A stretch of DNA of 64,000 nt, taken from Nocardioides terrae (lineage in GTDB: Bacteria > Actinomycetota > Actinomycetes > Propionibacteriales > Nocardioidaceae). Of the stretch, positions 1-7,632 are shown piece after piece; positions within the stretch are counted from its first letter, which is position 1; each line of letters opens with the position of its first letter. The DNA is taken from NCBI RefSeq assembly GCF_900112345.1, contig NZ_FOLB01000007.1, positions 124,001 through 188,000 of the forward strand. The letters run 5' to 3'. Under the pieces are notes generated by a model. That model was not told the origin of the DNA, did not search any database, and was given only the letters and a program-made list of their open reading frames with translations. The position numbers and the translations under genes are program-made.

Positions 1-1
1 C

Positions 2-361
2 GACGACGGGCGGATGACCTCCGTCGAGCTGGCGTCGTTCCTCGGGATCTCCTCGGGTGGAGTGTCCGCCGCGGTGCGCTACCTCGAGCAGATCGGGCTC
101 GTCCGGCGCGAGCGCGAGCCGGGGGGCCGGCGGGACGTCTACGTCGTGGACGACGACGCGTGGCATGACGCGATGATGGCGCCGGACCAGCTCTACGCCC
201 CTATCAAGTCGGCGATGGCGTCGGCGGTCCAGCTCCTCGGCGACGCGCCGGCCGCCACCCGCGTCGAGCTGTCCCTGGAGTTCCTCGACTTCCTCACCGT
301 CGAGCTCGCGTCGCTGGCCGAGCGGTGGGAGGAGCACAAGCGCCGCACGCACCCGTCCTGA
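2..361 (+). CDS. MarR/GbsR-type transcriptional regulator, 5' end outside window
   Basis: C-terminal 119 codons of a DNA-binding regulator. The frame is open from base 2, and the ATG at 14 lies inside the recognition region, so the true start is upstream of the window. The first part is a winged helix: an ELASFLGISSGGVSAAVRYL helix-turn-helix followed by a basic wing (LVRREREPGGRRDVYVV), as in GbsR/MarR-like regulators of multidrug efflux or stress genes. The C-terminal half is helical and probably the dimer arm. The target cannot be inferred; the next gene starts 68 bases downstream on the same strand. Confidence 0.75.
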   Translation, partial: DDGRMTSVELASFLGISSGGVSAAVRYLEQIGLVRREREPGGRRDVYVVDDDAWHDAMMAPDQLYAPIKSAMASAVQLLGDAPAATRVELSLEFLDFLTVELASLAERWEEHKRRTHPS

Positions 362-429
362 TCGCCGGCACGCCTGCGTGGCCCGGAATGCTGATGCGCG
401 ACGGGGTCGGTCGGGAACACACTTCTGGC

Positions 430-1182
430 ATGAGTGAGACACTCCCCCGACTGCCCGACGACGACTTCGCCCGAGTGCTCTGCGTCGTGGCCCATCCCGA
501 CGACATGGAGTACGGCTCGTCCGCCGCGGTGGCGACCTGGGTCCGGCGCGGCGCACGGGCCCGCTACCTCCTGCTCACCAAGGGCGAGGCGGGGATGGAC
601 AACACCGAGCCGGAGCGCACCAAGGAGATCCGCACCGCCGAGCAGGAGGCCGCGTGCCGGGCGGTCGGTGTCGAGCGCGTCGACTTCCTCGACCACCCGG
701 ACGGGACCCTCCTCTACGGCCTCGACCTCCGCCGTGACATCGCCGCAGCGATCCGGGAGTTCCGGCCCGACGTGGTCGTGACCGGGTCCTGGGAGGTCGA
801 GTTCGTCCAGGGGATGCTCAACCAGGCCGACCACCGCGTCGCCGGACTGGCCTCGCTCGACGCCGTCCGCGACGCCGGCAACCGCTGGGTCTTCCCCGAC
901 CAGCTCACCGACGGGGTCGAGCCGCACGCCGTGCGCTGGCTGCTCGTGTCGGGCGACCCGGCGCCGACGCACGGAGTGGAGGTGGACGAGGAGGCGCACG
1001 AGGCCGCCGTCGCCTCGCTGGAGGCGCACGGCGCCTACCTGGCGTCGATCTCCTGGCACCCGACCGCCCGCCAGCTCGTCACCATGGTGACGGGCATGAT
1101 GGGCAAGGCGCTCGGGACCGAGCGCGGCGTGCTCTTCCGCGCCTACGACTTCCAGGCGCCGCCGCCGTTCCCGGAGGATTGA
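430..1182 (+). CDS. PIG-L family LmbE-like deacetylase
   Basis: A 250-residue zinc-dependent N-deacetylase of the PIG-L/LmbE superfamily. The N-terminal AHPDDMEYG motif (about residues 20-28) is the family zinc-binding HPDD signature, and a later NQADHR segment fits the third zinc-ligand region. In Actinomycetota this family includes mycothiol enzymes MshB and Mca as well as many deacetylases of unknown sugar substrate. It lacks the length and landmarks I expect of MshB or Mca, so the substrate is left open. The ATG at 430 was preferred over upstream in-frame starts because the HPDD motif normally lies near the N terminus. No operon partner is evident; it converges with sufT, 28 bases away. 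Confidence 0.85.
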   Translation: MSETLPRLPDDDFARVLCVVAHPDDMEYGSSAAVATWVRRGARARYLLLTKGEAGMDNTEPERTKEIRTAEQEAACRAVGVERVDFLDHPDGTLLYGLDLRRDIAAAIREFRPDVVVTGSWEVEFVQGMLNQADHRVAGLASLDAVRDAGNRWVFPDQLTDGVEPHAVRWLLVSGDPAPTHGVEVDEEAHEAAVASLEAHGAYLASISWHPTARQLVTMVTGMMGKALGTERGVLFRAYDFQAPPPFPED

Positions 1183-1210
1183 GCAGTCGCGTCAGGCCCG
1201 TTGTCGCGCC

Positions 1211-1651
1211 TCAGACGTTGAACCCGAGCGCACGCAGCTGCTCGCGGCCGTCGGGGGTGATCTTGTCGGGGCCCCACGGCGGCATCCAGACCCAGTTGAT
1301 GGCGACGTCGTTGACCATCCCCTCGAGCGCCATGTTGGTCTGCTCCTGGATGAGGTCGGTCAGCGGACACGCGGCGGAGGTCAGGGTCATGTCGATGACG
1401 ACGTCCGAGGTCTCGCCGATGTGCACGCCGTAGACCAGCCCGAGGTCGACGACGTTGATCCCGAGCTCGGGGTCGACGACGTCCTTCATCGCCTCGGTCA
1501 CGTCGTCGACGGCGAGGGACGCGCCCTCGGCGACGGTGACGGTCATGGTGTGGCCGCCCGGCTGCGCGTGGTCGTGGCCCGCGTGATCGTGCCCGGCGTG
1601 GTCATGACCGTGGTCGTGCCCGGTGTGGTCCTGGTGGTCGTGCTCAGTCAT
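1211..1651 (-). CDS. sufT: SufT-like metal-sulfur cluster assembly factor (MIP18/DUF59) with His-rich N terminus
   Basis: A 146-residue MIP18/DUF59 protein, last gene of the suf operon, thought to help deliver Fe-S clusters to client proteins. The DUF59 core (about residues 45-146) has the family hallmarks DPELGINVVDLGLVY and TLTSAACPLTDLI, with its conserved cysteine, and a WVWMPPWGPDKIT tail. The first 34 residues are a low-complexity segment with 12 histidines in HDH/GHDHA repeats, looking like a metal-binding tag. The ATG at 1651 overlaps the sufU stop (TGATG), supporting this long start; an internal Met36 would remove the His segment. Confidence 0.9.
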   Translation of the reverse strand: MTEHDHQDHTGHDHGHDHAGHDHAGHDHAQPGGHTMTVTVAEGASLAVDDVTEAMKDVVDPELGINVVDLGLVYGVHIGETSDVVIDMTLTSAACPLTDLIQEQTNMALEGMVNDVAINWVWMPPWGPDKITPDGREQLRALGFNV

Positions 1652-2151
1652 CACTTCTCCTCCGTGGCGTCGTCGGCGCCGGCCAGGGACTGCGCCGTCG
1701 CGTCCTTCCACGCCATCCAGCTCAACAGGGCGCACTTCACACGCGCCGGGAACTTCGCCACGCCGGCGAAGGCGATCCCGTCCTCGAGGACGTCCTCGTC
1801 GGGCTCGACGCTGCCCTTGCCCTGCATCAGGGTCAAGAAGTCGGCGTGGATCGCCATCGCCTCGTCGACGCTCCGACCGATCACGAGGTCGGTCATCACC
1901 GACGCCGACGCCTGCGAGATGGAGCAGCCGACGGCGTCGTACGACACGTCCTCCACCCGGCGCACGCCGTCGGCGCTGTCGCTGAGGTGCACCCGCAGGG
2001 TGACCTCGTCGCCGCACGTGGGGTTGACGTGGTGGACCTCCGCCTCGAACGGGTCACGCAGACCCGTGTGGTGGGGGTTCTTGTAGTGATCCAGGATGAT
2101 CTCCTGGTAGAGCGAGTCGAGGTTCTGCCCTGTCGTGTTCCCGGTGCTCAT
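1651..2151 (-). CDS. sufU: SufU, Fe-S assembly sulfur-transfer protein
   Basis: A 166-residue IscU-like SUF protein. In Gram-positive bacteria SufU is the zinc-dependent sulfurtransferase that accepts persulfide from SufS. Conserved elements are LYQEIILDHYKNPHHTG near the N terminus, NPTCGDEVTL (first Cys), GCSISQASASVMTDL (second Cys) and RVKCALLSW (third Cys); together with the Asp of CGD these are the expected zinc ligands. The ATG start overlaps the sufS stop by one base (TGATG), and its own stop overlaps the sufT start the same way. A TTG one codon upstream is less likely. Confidence 0.95.
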   Translation of the reverse strand: MSTGNTTGQNLDSLYQEIILDHYKNPHHTGLRDPFEAEVHHVNPTCGDEVTLRVHLSDSADGVRRVEDVSYDAVGCSISQASASVMTDLVIGRSVDEAMAIHADFLTLMQGKGSVEPDEDVLEDGIAFAGVAKFPARVKCALLSWMAWKDATAQSLAGADDATEEK

Positions 2152-3428
2152 CAACCGTCCAACTTGAAGTAGGAGCGGGTGTATTCCAACGCCTCGACGA
2201 GGGCGTCGATCTCCGCAGGGGTGGTGTAGAGGTAGGACGACATCCGGCTCGAGCTCTGCACGCCGAAGCGGGCGTGCGCCGGCTTGGCGCAGTGGTGCCC
2301 GGCCCGGATCGCGACGCCGCGCGAGTCGACGACCTGTGCGATGTCGTGCGGGTGCACGCCCTCGAGCTCGAAGGAGATCGCCCCGCCGCGCTGTGCCGCG
2401 TCGAGCGGGCCGAGCACCTTCAGCCCCTTGACCGCCTGCAGACCCTCGAGGGCGTAGGCGGTGATGGCCTGCTCGTGGGCGTGGATCGCGTCCATGCCGA
2501 GGTGGCCGAGGTAGGTCAGCGCCGCACCGAGGCCGACGGCCTCGACGATCGGCGGCGTCCCCGCCTCGAACTTGTGTGGGATGCCCGCGTACGTCGACCG
2601 CTCCATGCGGACGGTCTCGATCATCTCGCCGCCGCCGAGGAACGGGGGCAGCTGCTCGAGGACCTCACGCCGGCCCCAGAGCACGCCGATGCCCGTCGGG
2701 CCGACCGTCTTGTGGCCGGTGAAGACCAGGAAGTCGGGTCGCTCCTCGGGCGCCATCGCGGCCAGGTCGATCGGCAGCTGCGGTGCGGCCTGGGAGGCGT
2801 CGAGCACGACGAGGGCGCCGACAGAGTGCGCACGGCGGGCGATCTCGGCGACCGGGTTGATCGTGCCGAGCATGTTGGACACCCAGGTCAGCGTGACGAC
2901 CCTGGTGCGCTCGGTGATCAGCTCGTCGATGTTCGAGGTGTCGAGCAGCCCGTCGTCGGTCAGGCCGAACCAGCGCAGGGTCGCGCCCTTGCGCTCGGTG
3001 AGCAGCTGCCACGGCACGATGTTGGAGTGGTGCTCCATCTCGGTGGTGACGACGACGTCGCCCTCGCCGATCTCGAGCGGCCCCCGCGCCCACGCCAGCG
3101 TGTTCGCCACCAGGTTGAGCGCCTCGGAGGCGTTCTTGGTGAAGATCACCTCGTCGCGCTCGGGCGCGCCGATGAACTCGGCCACGACGTCGCGGGCGGA
3201 CTCGAACGCCTCGGTCGACTCCGCCCCCAGGGCGTGCATCGCCCGGGCGACGTTCGCGTTGTGCCGCTCGAGGTGGTCGACCATCGTGTCGATCACGATC
3301 TGCGGCTTCTGCGAGGTGTTCGCGCTGTCGAGGTAGACCAGCGCTAGTCCGTCGTGGACGGTGCGCTCGAGGATCGGGAAGTCCTTGCGGACGACCTCGA
3401 GCTCGGGCAGCAGGCCGGGGAGAGTCAT
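2151..3428 (-). CDS. sufS: SufS, type II cysteine desulfurase
   Basis: A 425-residue PLP enzyme that converts cysteine to alanine and loads sulfide onto itself as a persulfide for Fe-S cluster assembly. PLP is held by Lys240 in FTGHKTVGPTGIGVLWG; the persulfide Cys380 lies in RAGHHCAKPAHARFG, the short type II loop. Length is normal for the family (405-430). The start overlaps the sufC stop by one base (TGATG) and the stop overlaps sufU, its sulfur acceptor, so the three are probably translationally coupled. Confidence 0.96.
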   Translation of the reverse strand: MTLPGLLPELEVVRKDFPILERTVHDGLALVYLDSANTSQKPQIVIDTMVDHLERHNANVARAMHALGAESTEAFESARDVVAEFIGAPERDEVIFTKNASEALNLVANTLAWARGPLEIGEGDVVVTTEMEHHSNIVPWQLLTERKGATLRWFGLTDDGLLDTSNIDELITERTRVVTLTWVSNMLGTINPVAEIARRAHSVGALVVLDASQAAPQLPIDLAAMAPEERPDFLVFTGHKTVGPTGIGVLWGRREVLEQLPPFLGGGEMIETVRMERSTYAGIPHKFEAGTPPIVEAVGLGAALTYLGHLGMDAIHAHEQAITAYALEGLQAVKGLKVLGPLDAAQRGGAISFELEGVHPHDIAQVVDSRGVAIRAGHHCAKPAHARFGVQSSSRMSSYLYTTPAEIDALVEALEYTRSYFKLDG

Positions 3429-4186
3429 CAGACGGAGGCCCTCACGAACCTGTCGTAGCCGTTGGCCTCCAGCTCCTCGGCCAGCTCGGGGCCACCGGAC
3501 TCGGCGACGCGGCCGTCGACGAACACGTGCACCCGGTCGGGCTTCACGTAGCGCAGGATGCGCGTGTAGTGGGTGATCAGGAGGACGCCCTTGTTCTCGC
3601 GCTCACGGAAGGTGTTGATGCCCTCCGAGACGATCTTGAGCGCGTCGATGTCGAGGCCGGAGTCGGTCTCGTCGAGCACGGCGACCTTCGGGTCGAGGAG
3701 GGCTAGCTGGGCCATCTCGTGGCGCTTCTTCTCACCGCCGGAGAAGCCCTCGTTGACCGAGCGTTGCGAGAACGTCGGGTCGAGGTTCATCTTCTCCATG
3801 GCCCCGTTGACCTCCTTGACCCACGTGCGCAGCTTCGGGGCCTCGCCGTCGATGGCGGTCTTGGCGGTCCGCAGGAAGTTCGCGACCGACACACCCGGGA
3901 CCTCGACGGGGTACTGCATGGCCAGGAAGAGGCCGGCGCGAGCGCGCTCGTCGACGGTCATGCTGAGCAGGTCATCGCCGTCGAGCGTGACCGTGCCGCC
4001 GGTGATGGTGTACTTCGGGTGGCCGGCGATCGAGTAGGCCAGCGTCGACTTGCCCGAGCCGTTCGGGCCCATGATCGCGTGGGTCTCGCCATCGCCGATC
4101 GTGAGCGTGACGCCCTTGAGGATCTCCTTGGCGCCGTCCTCGGTGTCGACCGAGACCCGCAGGTCCTTGATCTCGAGCTTGCTCAT
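3428..4186 (-). CDS. sufC: SufC, Fe-S assembly ATPase
   Basis: A 252-residue ABC-type ATPase of the SufBCD scaffold; ATP hydrolysis drives the conformational change needed for cluster assembly. Walker A is GPNGSGKST, the ABC signature is FSGGEKKRHEM, and Walker B/D-loop is VAVLDETDSGLDIDAL, all typical of SufC, which differs from transporter ATPases in this signature. No membrane partner exists. ATG at 4186 shares four bases with the sufD stop (ATGA). A longer open frame upstream overlaps sufD and is not used. Confidence 0.96.
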   Translation of the reverse strand: MSKLEIKDLRVSVDTEDGAKEILKGVTLTIGDGETHAIMGPNGSGKSTLAYSIAGHPKYTITGGTVTLDGDDLLSMTVDERARAGLFLAMQYPVEVPGVSVANFLRTAKTAIDGEAPKLRTWVKEVNGAMEKMNLDPTFSQRSVNEGFSGGEKKRHEMAQLALLDPKVAVLDETDSGLDIDALKIVSEGINTFRERENKGVLLITHYTRILRYVKPDRVHVFVDGRVAESGGPELAEELEANGYDRFVRASV

Positions 4187-5397
4187 GCGGTGGGAACTCC
4201 GTTCTCGGTGGCGCCGGTCAGGACGCTCATGTTCTTGGACAGCTCGGCCTCGACCGTCTCGGTCAGCTTGGCCTCGAGCTCGGGTACGTCGATCTTGCGG
4301 ATGAGGTCGTTGAAGAAGCCATGCACGACGAGACGCCGGGCCTCGGTCTCCGACACGCCGCGCGAGCGCAGGTAGAAGAGCTGCTCGTCGTCGAAGCGGC
4401 CGGTCGCCGACGCGTGCCCCGCGCCCTCGATCTCGCCCGTCTCGATCTCGAGGTTCGGGACGGAGTCGGCCTGGCAGCCGTCGGTGAGCACGAGGTTGCG
4501 GTTCTCCTCGTAGGTCTCGATGCCCTCGGCGACCTTGCGGATCAGCACGTTGCCGATCCACACGGTGTGGGCACCCTCGCCCTGCAGCGCGCCCTTGTAG
4601 ACGACGTGCGACTTCGTCTTCGGCGCGGTGTGGTCGACGAAGAGGCGGTGCTCGATGTGCTGGCCCTCGTCGGCGAAGTAGAGGCCGAGCAGCTCGGCGG
4701 AGCCGCCGGGGCCGGCGTACTCCACGCTCGTGTCGCTGCGGACCACGTCGCCGCCGAAGGTGACCGCGACGTGCTTGAGCGTCGCGTCCCGGCCGACCGA
4801 GGCGTGCTGGTTGACCACGTGCACGGCGTCGTCGGCCCAGCCGTGGACGGCCACGAAGGTGAGCTCGGCGCCGTCCTCGACGACGATCTCGAGGTTCTCC
4901 GCCCAGGTCGCGGACCCGCTGTAGTCGACGACGACCGTCGAGCGGCTGTGCTTCCCGGCGCGGACCAGCAGGTGGCCGGCCGAGGCGACGTCGACCCCGG
5001 TGCCGACCACGCGGACCGTGGCGGCACGGTCACCGACGTAGTCGTCCGGGACGGTGAGCTCGAGGACCGAGGTGGCGGCCTCCCACACCCGGGCCGAGAC
5101 GCGGTCGGTCGGCACGAGGCCGGAGGCGCCGCGCTGCGAGTCGGACACCGGCACCGACGCGCCGGTGACGCCCTCGGGCAGGTCGAGCTCGACCTTGAAG
5201 GCGTCGCCGTCGAGCGGCGCGTCGGAGTGCAGGCCCTTGAGCCGGCGCAGCGGCGTGAACCGCCAGATCTCCTCGCGGCCGGTCGGGACGGCGTGGTCCT
5301 CGACGTCGAACGAGCCCTCCGGGTGGAGGTGGGACTCGATGCGGTCGCCCGAGGGCCCCATCTCCAGTGAGTCCTTGACGCTGTCCAGCACCGTCAC
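4183..5397 (-). CDS. sufD: SufD, Fe-S assembly scaffold subunit
   Basis: A 404-residue subunit of the SufBC2D complex. The beta-helix core is followed by the conserved C-terminal domain with [30 protein letters not shown], which closely parallels the C-terminal end of SufB encoded just upstream, as expected for these paralogues. The start is GTG at 5397, overlapping the SufB stop as GTGA; the stop overlaps the sufC start. Length is in the usual range for actinobacterial SufD. Confidence 0.95.
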   Translation of the reverse strand: MTVLDSVKDSLEMGPSGDRIESHLHPEGSFDVEDHAVPTGREEIWRFTPLRRLKGLHSDAPLDGDAFKVELDLPEGVTGASVPVSDSQRGASGLVPTDRVSARVWEAATSVLELTVPDDYVGDRAATVRVVGTGVDVASAGHLLVRAGKHSRSTVVVDYSGSATWAENLEIVVEDGAELTFVAVHGWADDAVHVVNQHASVGRDATLKHVAVTFGGDVVRSDTSVEYAGPGGSAELLGLYFADEGQHIEHRLFVDHTAPKTKSHVVYKGALQGEGAHTVWIGNVLIRKVAEGIETYEENRNLVLTDGCQADSVPNLEIETGEIEGAGHASATGRFDDEQLFYLRSRGVSETEARRLVVHGFFNDLIRKIDVPELEAKLTETVEAELSKNMSVLTGATENGVPTA

Positions 5398-6812
5398 CCG
5401 ACGGCTCCTTCCATCTGCAGTTCGATCAGGCGGTTGAGCTCGAGGGCGTACTCCATCGGGAGCTCCTTGGCGATCGGCTCGACGAAGCCGCGCACGATCA
5501 TCGCCATCGCCTCGTCCTCGGCCATGCCGCGGCTCATGAGGTAGAAGAGCTGGTCGTCGGAGACCTTCGAGACGCTGGCCTCGTGGCCCATCGACACGTC
5601 GTCCTCGCGGATGTCGACGTAGGGATAGGTGTCGGACCGGCTGATCTGGTCGACCAGCAGCGCGTCGCAGAGCACGTTGGACTTCGAGCCGTGGGCGCCC
5701 TCGTTGACCTGGATCAGGCCGCGGTAGGACGTCCGGCCACCGCCACGGGCGACGGACTTGCTCAGGATCGAGCTGGAGGTGTGCGGGGCGGCGTGCACCA
5801 TCTTGGCGCCGGCGTCCTGGTGCTGGCCCTCGCCGGCGAAGGCGATGGAGAGCGTCTCACCCTTGGCGTGCTCGCCCATGAGGTAGACCGCGGGGTACTT
5901 CATGGTGACCTTGGAGCCGATGTTGCCGTCGACCCACTCCATGGTGGCGCCGGCCTCGCAGGTGGCCCGCTTGGTCACCAGGTTGTAGACGTTGTTCGAC
6001 CAGTTCTGGATGGTCGTGTAGCGCACCCGGGCGTTCTTCTTGACGATGATCTCGACGACCGCGGAGTGCAGCGAGTCCGAGGAGTAGATCGGCGCGGTGC
6101 AGCCCTCGACGTAGTGGACGTAGGAGTCCTCGTCGGCGATGATCAGCGTCCGCTCGAACTGGCCCATGTTCTCGGTGTTGATCCGGAAGTAGGCCTGTAG
6201 CGGGATGTCCACGTGGACGCCCTTGGGCACGTAGATGAACGAGCCGCCCGACCAGACGCTGGTGTTGAGCGCGGCGAACTTGTTGTCGCCGACCGGGATG
6301 ACGGTGCCGAAGTACTCCTTGAAGAGCTCCTCGTGCTGCTTCAGCGCGGTGTCGGTGTCGACGAAGATGACGCCCTGCTGCTCGAGGTCCTCGCGGATCG
6401 AGTGGTAGACGACCTCGGACTCGTACTGCGCGGCGACGCCGGCGACGAGGCGCTGCTTCTCCGCCTCTGGGATGCCGAGCTTGTCGTAGGTGTTCTTGAT
6501 GTCCTCGGGGAGGTCCTCCCACGAGGCGGCCTGCTTCTCCGAGGAGCGCACGAAGTACTTGATGTTGTCGAAGTCGATCGCCGACAGGTCCGAGCCCCAC
6601 GTGGGCATGGGCTTGCGACCGAAGAGCTTCAGGCCCTTCAGGCGGAGGTCGAGCATCCACTGCGGCTCGCTCTTCTTCCCCGAGATGTCGCGGACGACAG
6701 CCTCGTTGAGGCCGCGCTGTGCCACGGCGCCGGCGGTGTCGGGGTCGGCCCAGCCGAACTCGTAGCGGCCGATGCCGTGCAGCTCCGGGTTGAGCTCTTC
6801 GATGGAGGTCAT
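5394..6812 (-). CDS. sufB: SufB, Fe-S assembly scaffold subunit
   Basis: A 472-residue scaffold subunit on which the nascent Fe-S cluster is built with SufC and SufD. The sequence contains family landmarks [52 protein letters not shown], the cysteine-containing [18 protein letters not shown], and the C-terminal [19 protein letters not shown]. It is uninterrupted: no intein, although SufB is a known intein site in mycobacteria. The ATG shares four bases with the stop of the regulator gene (ATGA), so sufR and sufB are co-transcribed. Confidence 0.96.
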   Translation of the reverse strand: MTSIEELNPELHGIGRYEFGWADPDTAGAVAQRGLNEAVVRDISGKKSEPQWMLDLRLKGLKLFGRKPMPTWGSDLSAIDFDNIKYFVRSSEKQAASWEDLPEDIKNTYDKLGIPEAEKQRLVAGVAAQYESEVVYHSIREDLEQQGVIFVDTDTALKQHEELFKEYFGTVIPVGDNKFAALNTSVWSGGSFIYVPKGVHVDIPLQAYFRINTENMGQFERTLIIADEDSYVHYVEGCTAPIYSSDSLHSAVVEIIVKKNARVRYTTIQNWSNNVYNLVTKRATCEAGATMEWVDGNIGSKVTMKYPAVYLMGEHAKGETLSIAFAGEGQHQDAGAKMVHAAPHTSSSILSKSVARGGGRTSYRGLIQVNEGAHGSKSNVLCDALLVDQISRSDTYPYVDIREDDVSMGHEASVSKVSDDQLFYLMSRGMAEDEAMAMIVRGFVEPIAKELPMEYALELNRLIELQMEGAVG

Positions 6813-7525
6813 GCGGTGACCTGCTCCTTCTTCCTCGTGGTGCTGCTCGTGTTGCTCGTGTTCGTGTGCGGGATGCAGGTGGTGCACACCCCGTCGCCGT
6901 GCGCGATCGTGGCCAGCCGCTGCACGTGGGTGCCGAGGACCTCGCCGATCGCCTCGGTCTCGGCCTCGCACAGCTGGGGGAACTCGTGGGCCACGTGGGA
7001 GACCGGGCAGTGCTGCTGGCACAGCTGCTCCCCCATCGCCTGGCCGTTGACCACCGGCAGCTCGCGCACGCCGGCCGCGTAGCCCTCGTCGGTGAAGACC
7101 CGTGCCAGCACCTGCGCCGGTGAGAGCGACGGGTCGGCCGCGGCGACCGTCTCGAAGCCCTGCTTGATGAACGCCGCGCGCCGGTGGGCGAATTCCCGCA
7201 CGCCGGCCTCGCCCGCCGTCTCGGCGAGGAAGCGCAGCGCGGAGACGGCCAGGTCGTCGTACTGCTGGTCGAACTTGGTCTCGCGGCCCTGCTCGGTAAG
7301 GGCGAAGACCTTGGCCGGCCGCCCGCGTCCGCGGTGGTGGCCCGGACGCTGGTCACGCGCCTCGACCGTGCCCTCCTCGGCCAGCTGGTCGAGGTGGCGG
7401 CGTACCGCCGCCGCGGTCAGGTGGAGCCTGACGGCGAGGTCGGCCGCGGTGGACGGACCGTTGACGAGGATCGACCGAGCGACACGCTCACGCGTGCGCT
7501 TGTCGGGTGCCTCGTCGATTTTCAC
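6809..7525 (-). CDS. sufR: SufR-like Fe-S-sensing repressor of the suf operon
   Basis: A 238-residue regulator at the head of the suf operon. The N-terminal winged helix (about residues 10-80: [32 protein letters not shown], then a [12 protein letters not shown] wing) binds DNA. The C-terminal half has a cysteine set typical of actinobacterial Suf[11 protein letters not shown], a later LCEAE, and [10 protein letters not shown], giving candidate ligands for a [4Fe-4S] cluster. The expected behaviour, known from cyanobacterial and mycobacterial SufR, is repression when holo and derepression when the cluster is lost. The start is GTG at 7525, with a perfect palindrome two bases upstream. Confidence 0.9.
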   Translation of the reverse strand: MKIDEAPDKRTRERVARSILVNGPSTAADLAVRLHLTAAAVRRHLDQLAEEGTVEARDQRPGHHRGRGRPAKVFALTEQGRETKFDQQYDDLAVSALRFLAETAGEAGVREFAHRRAAFIKQGFETVAAADPSLSPAQVLARVFTDEGYAAGVRELPVVNGQAMGEQLCQQHCPVSHVAHEFPQLCEAETEAIGEVLGTHVQRLATIAHGDGVCTTCIPHTNTSNTSSTTRKKEQVTA

Positions 7526-7526
7526 A

Positions 7527-7536
7527 ACACTAGTGT
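7527..7536. promoter_or_regulatory. Palindromic operator candidate for SufR (ACACTAGTGT)
   Basis: A 10-bp perfect palindrome in the only AT-richer stretch between sufR and the divergent molybdenum hydroxylase gene. It lies two bases before the sufR GTG, downstream of a possible weak promoter (TTGCTT, then TAAGAG, on the minus strand). Position and symmetry fit an autoregulatory site. Assignment to SufR is by context only. Confidence 0.55.
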
Positions 7537-7632
7537 GCTCTTATTGCCGAGCGCCCTTCAAGCAAGGCGACCCTTACTGGGCCGCGCTGCGACCTGCGTC
7601 ACGTCCAGACGCCGATGCGCAACACTGGCGCC

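Noticed and set aside
2152..2154. TTG as the sufU start
   Set aside because: The ATG directly after it gives the TGATG overlap with sufS used at other junctions of the operon.
5394..6812. Intein in SufB, and likewise in RecA at 62586-63644
   Set aside because: Both are frequent intein sites in actinobacteria, but both proteins have normal length and uninterrupted motifs.
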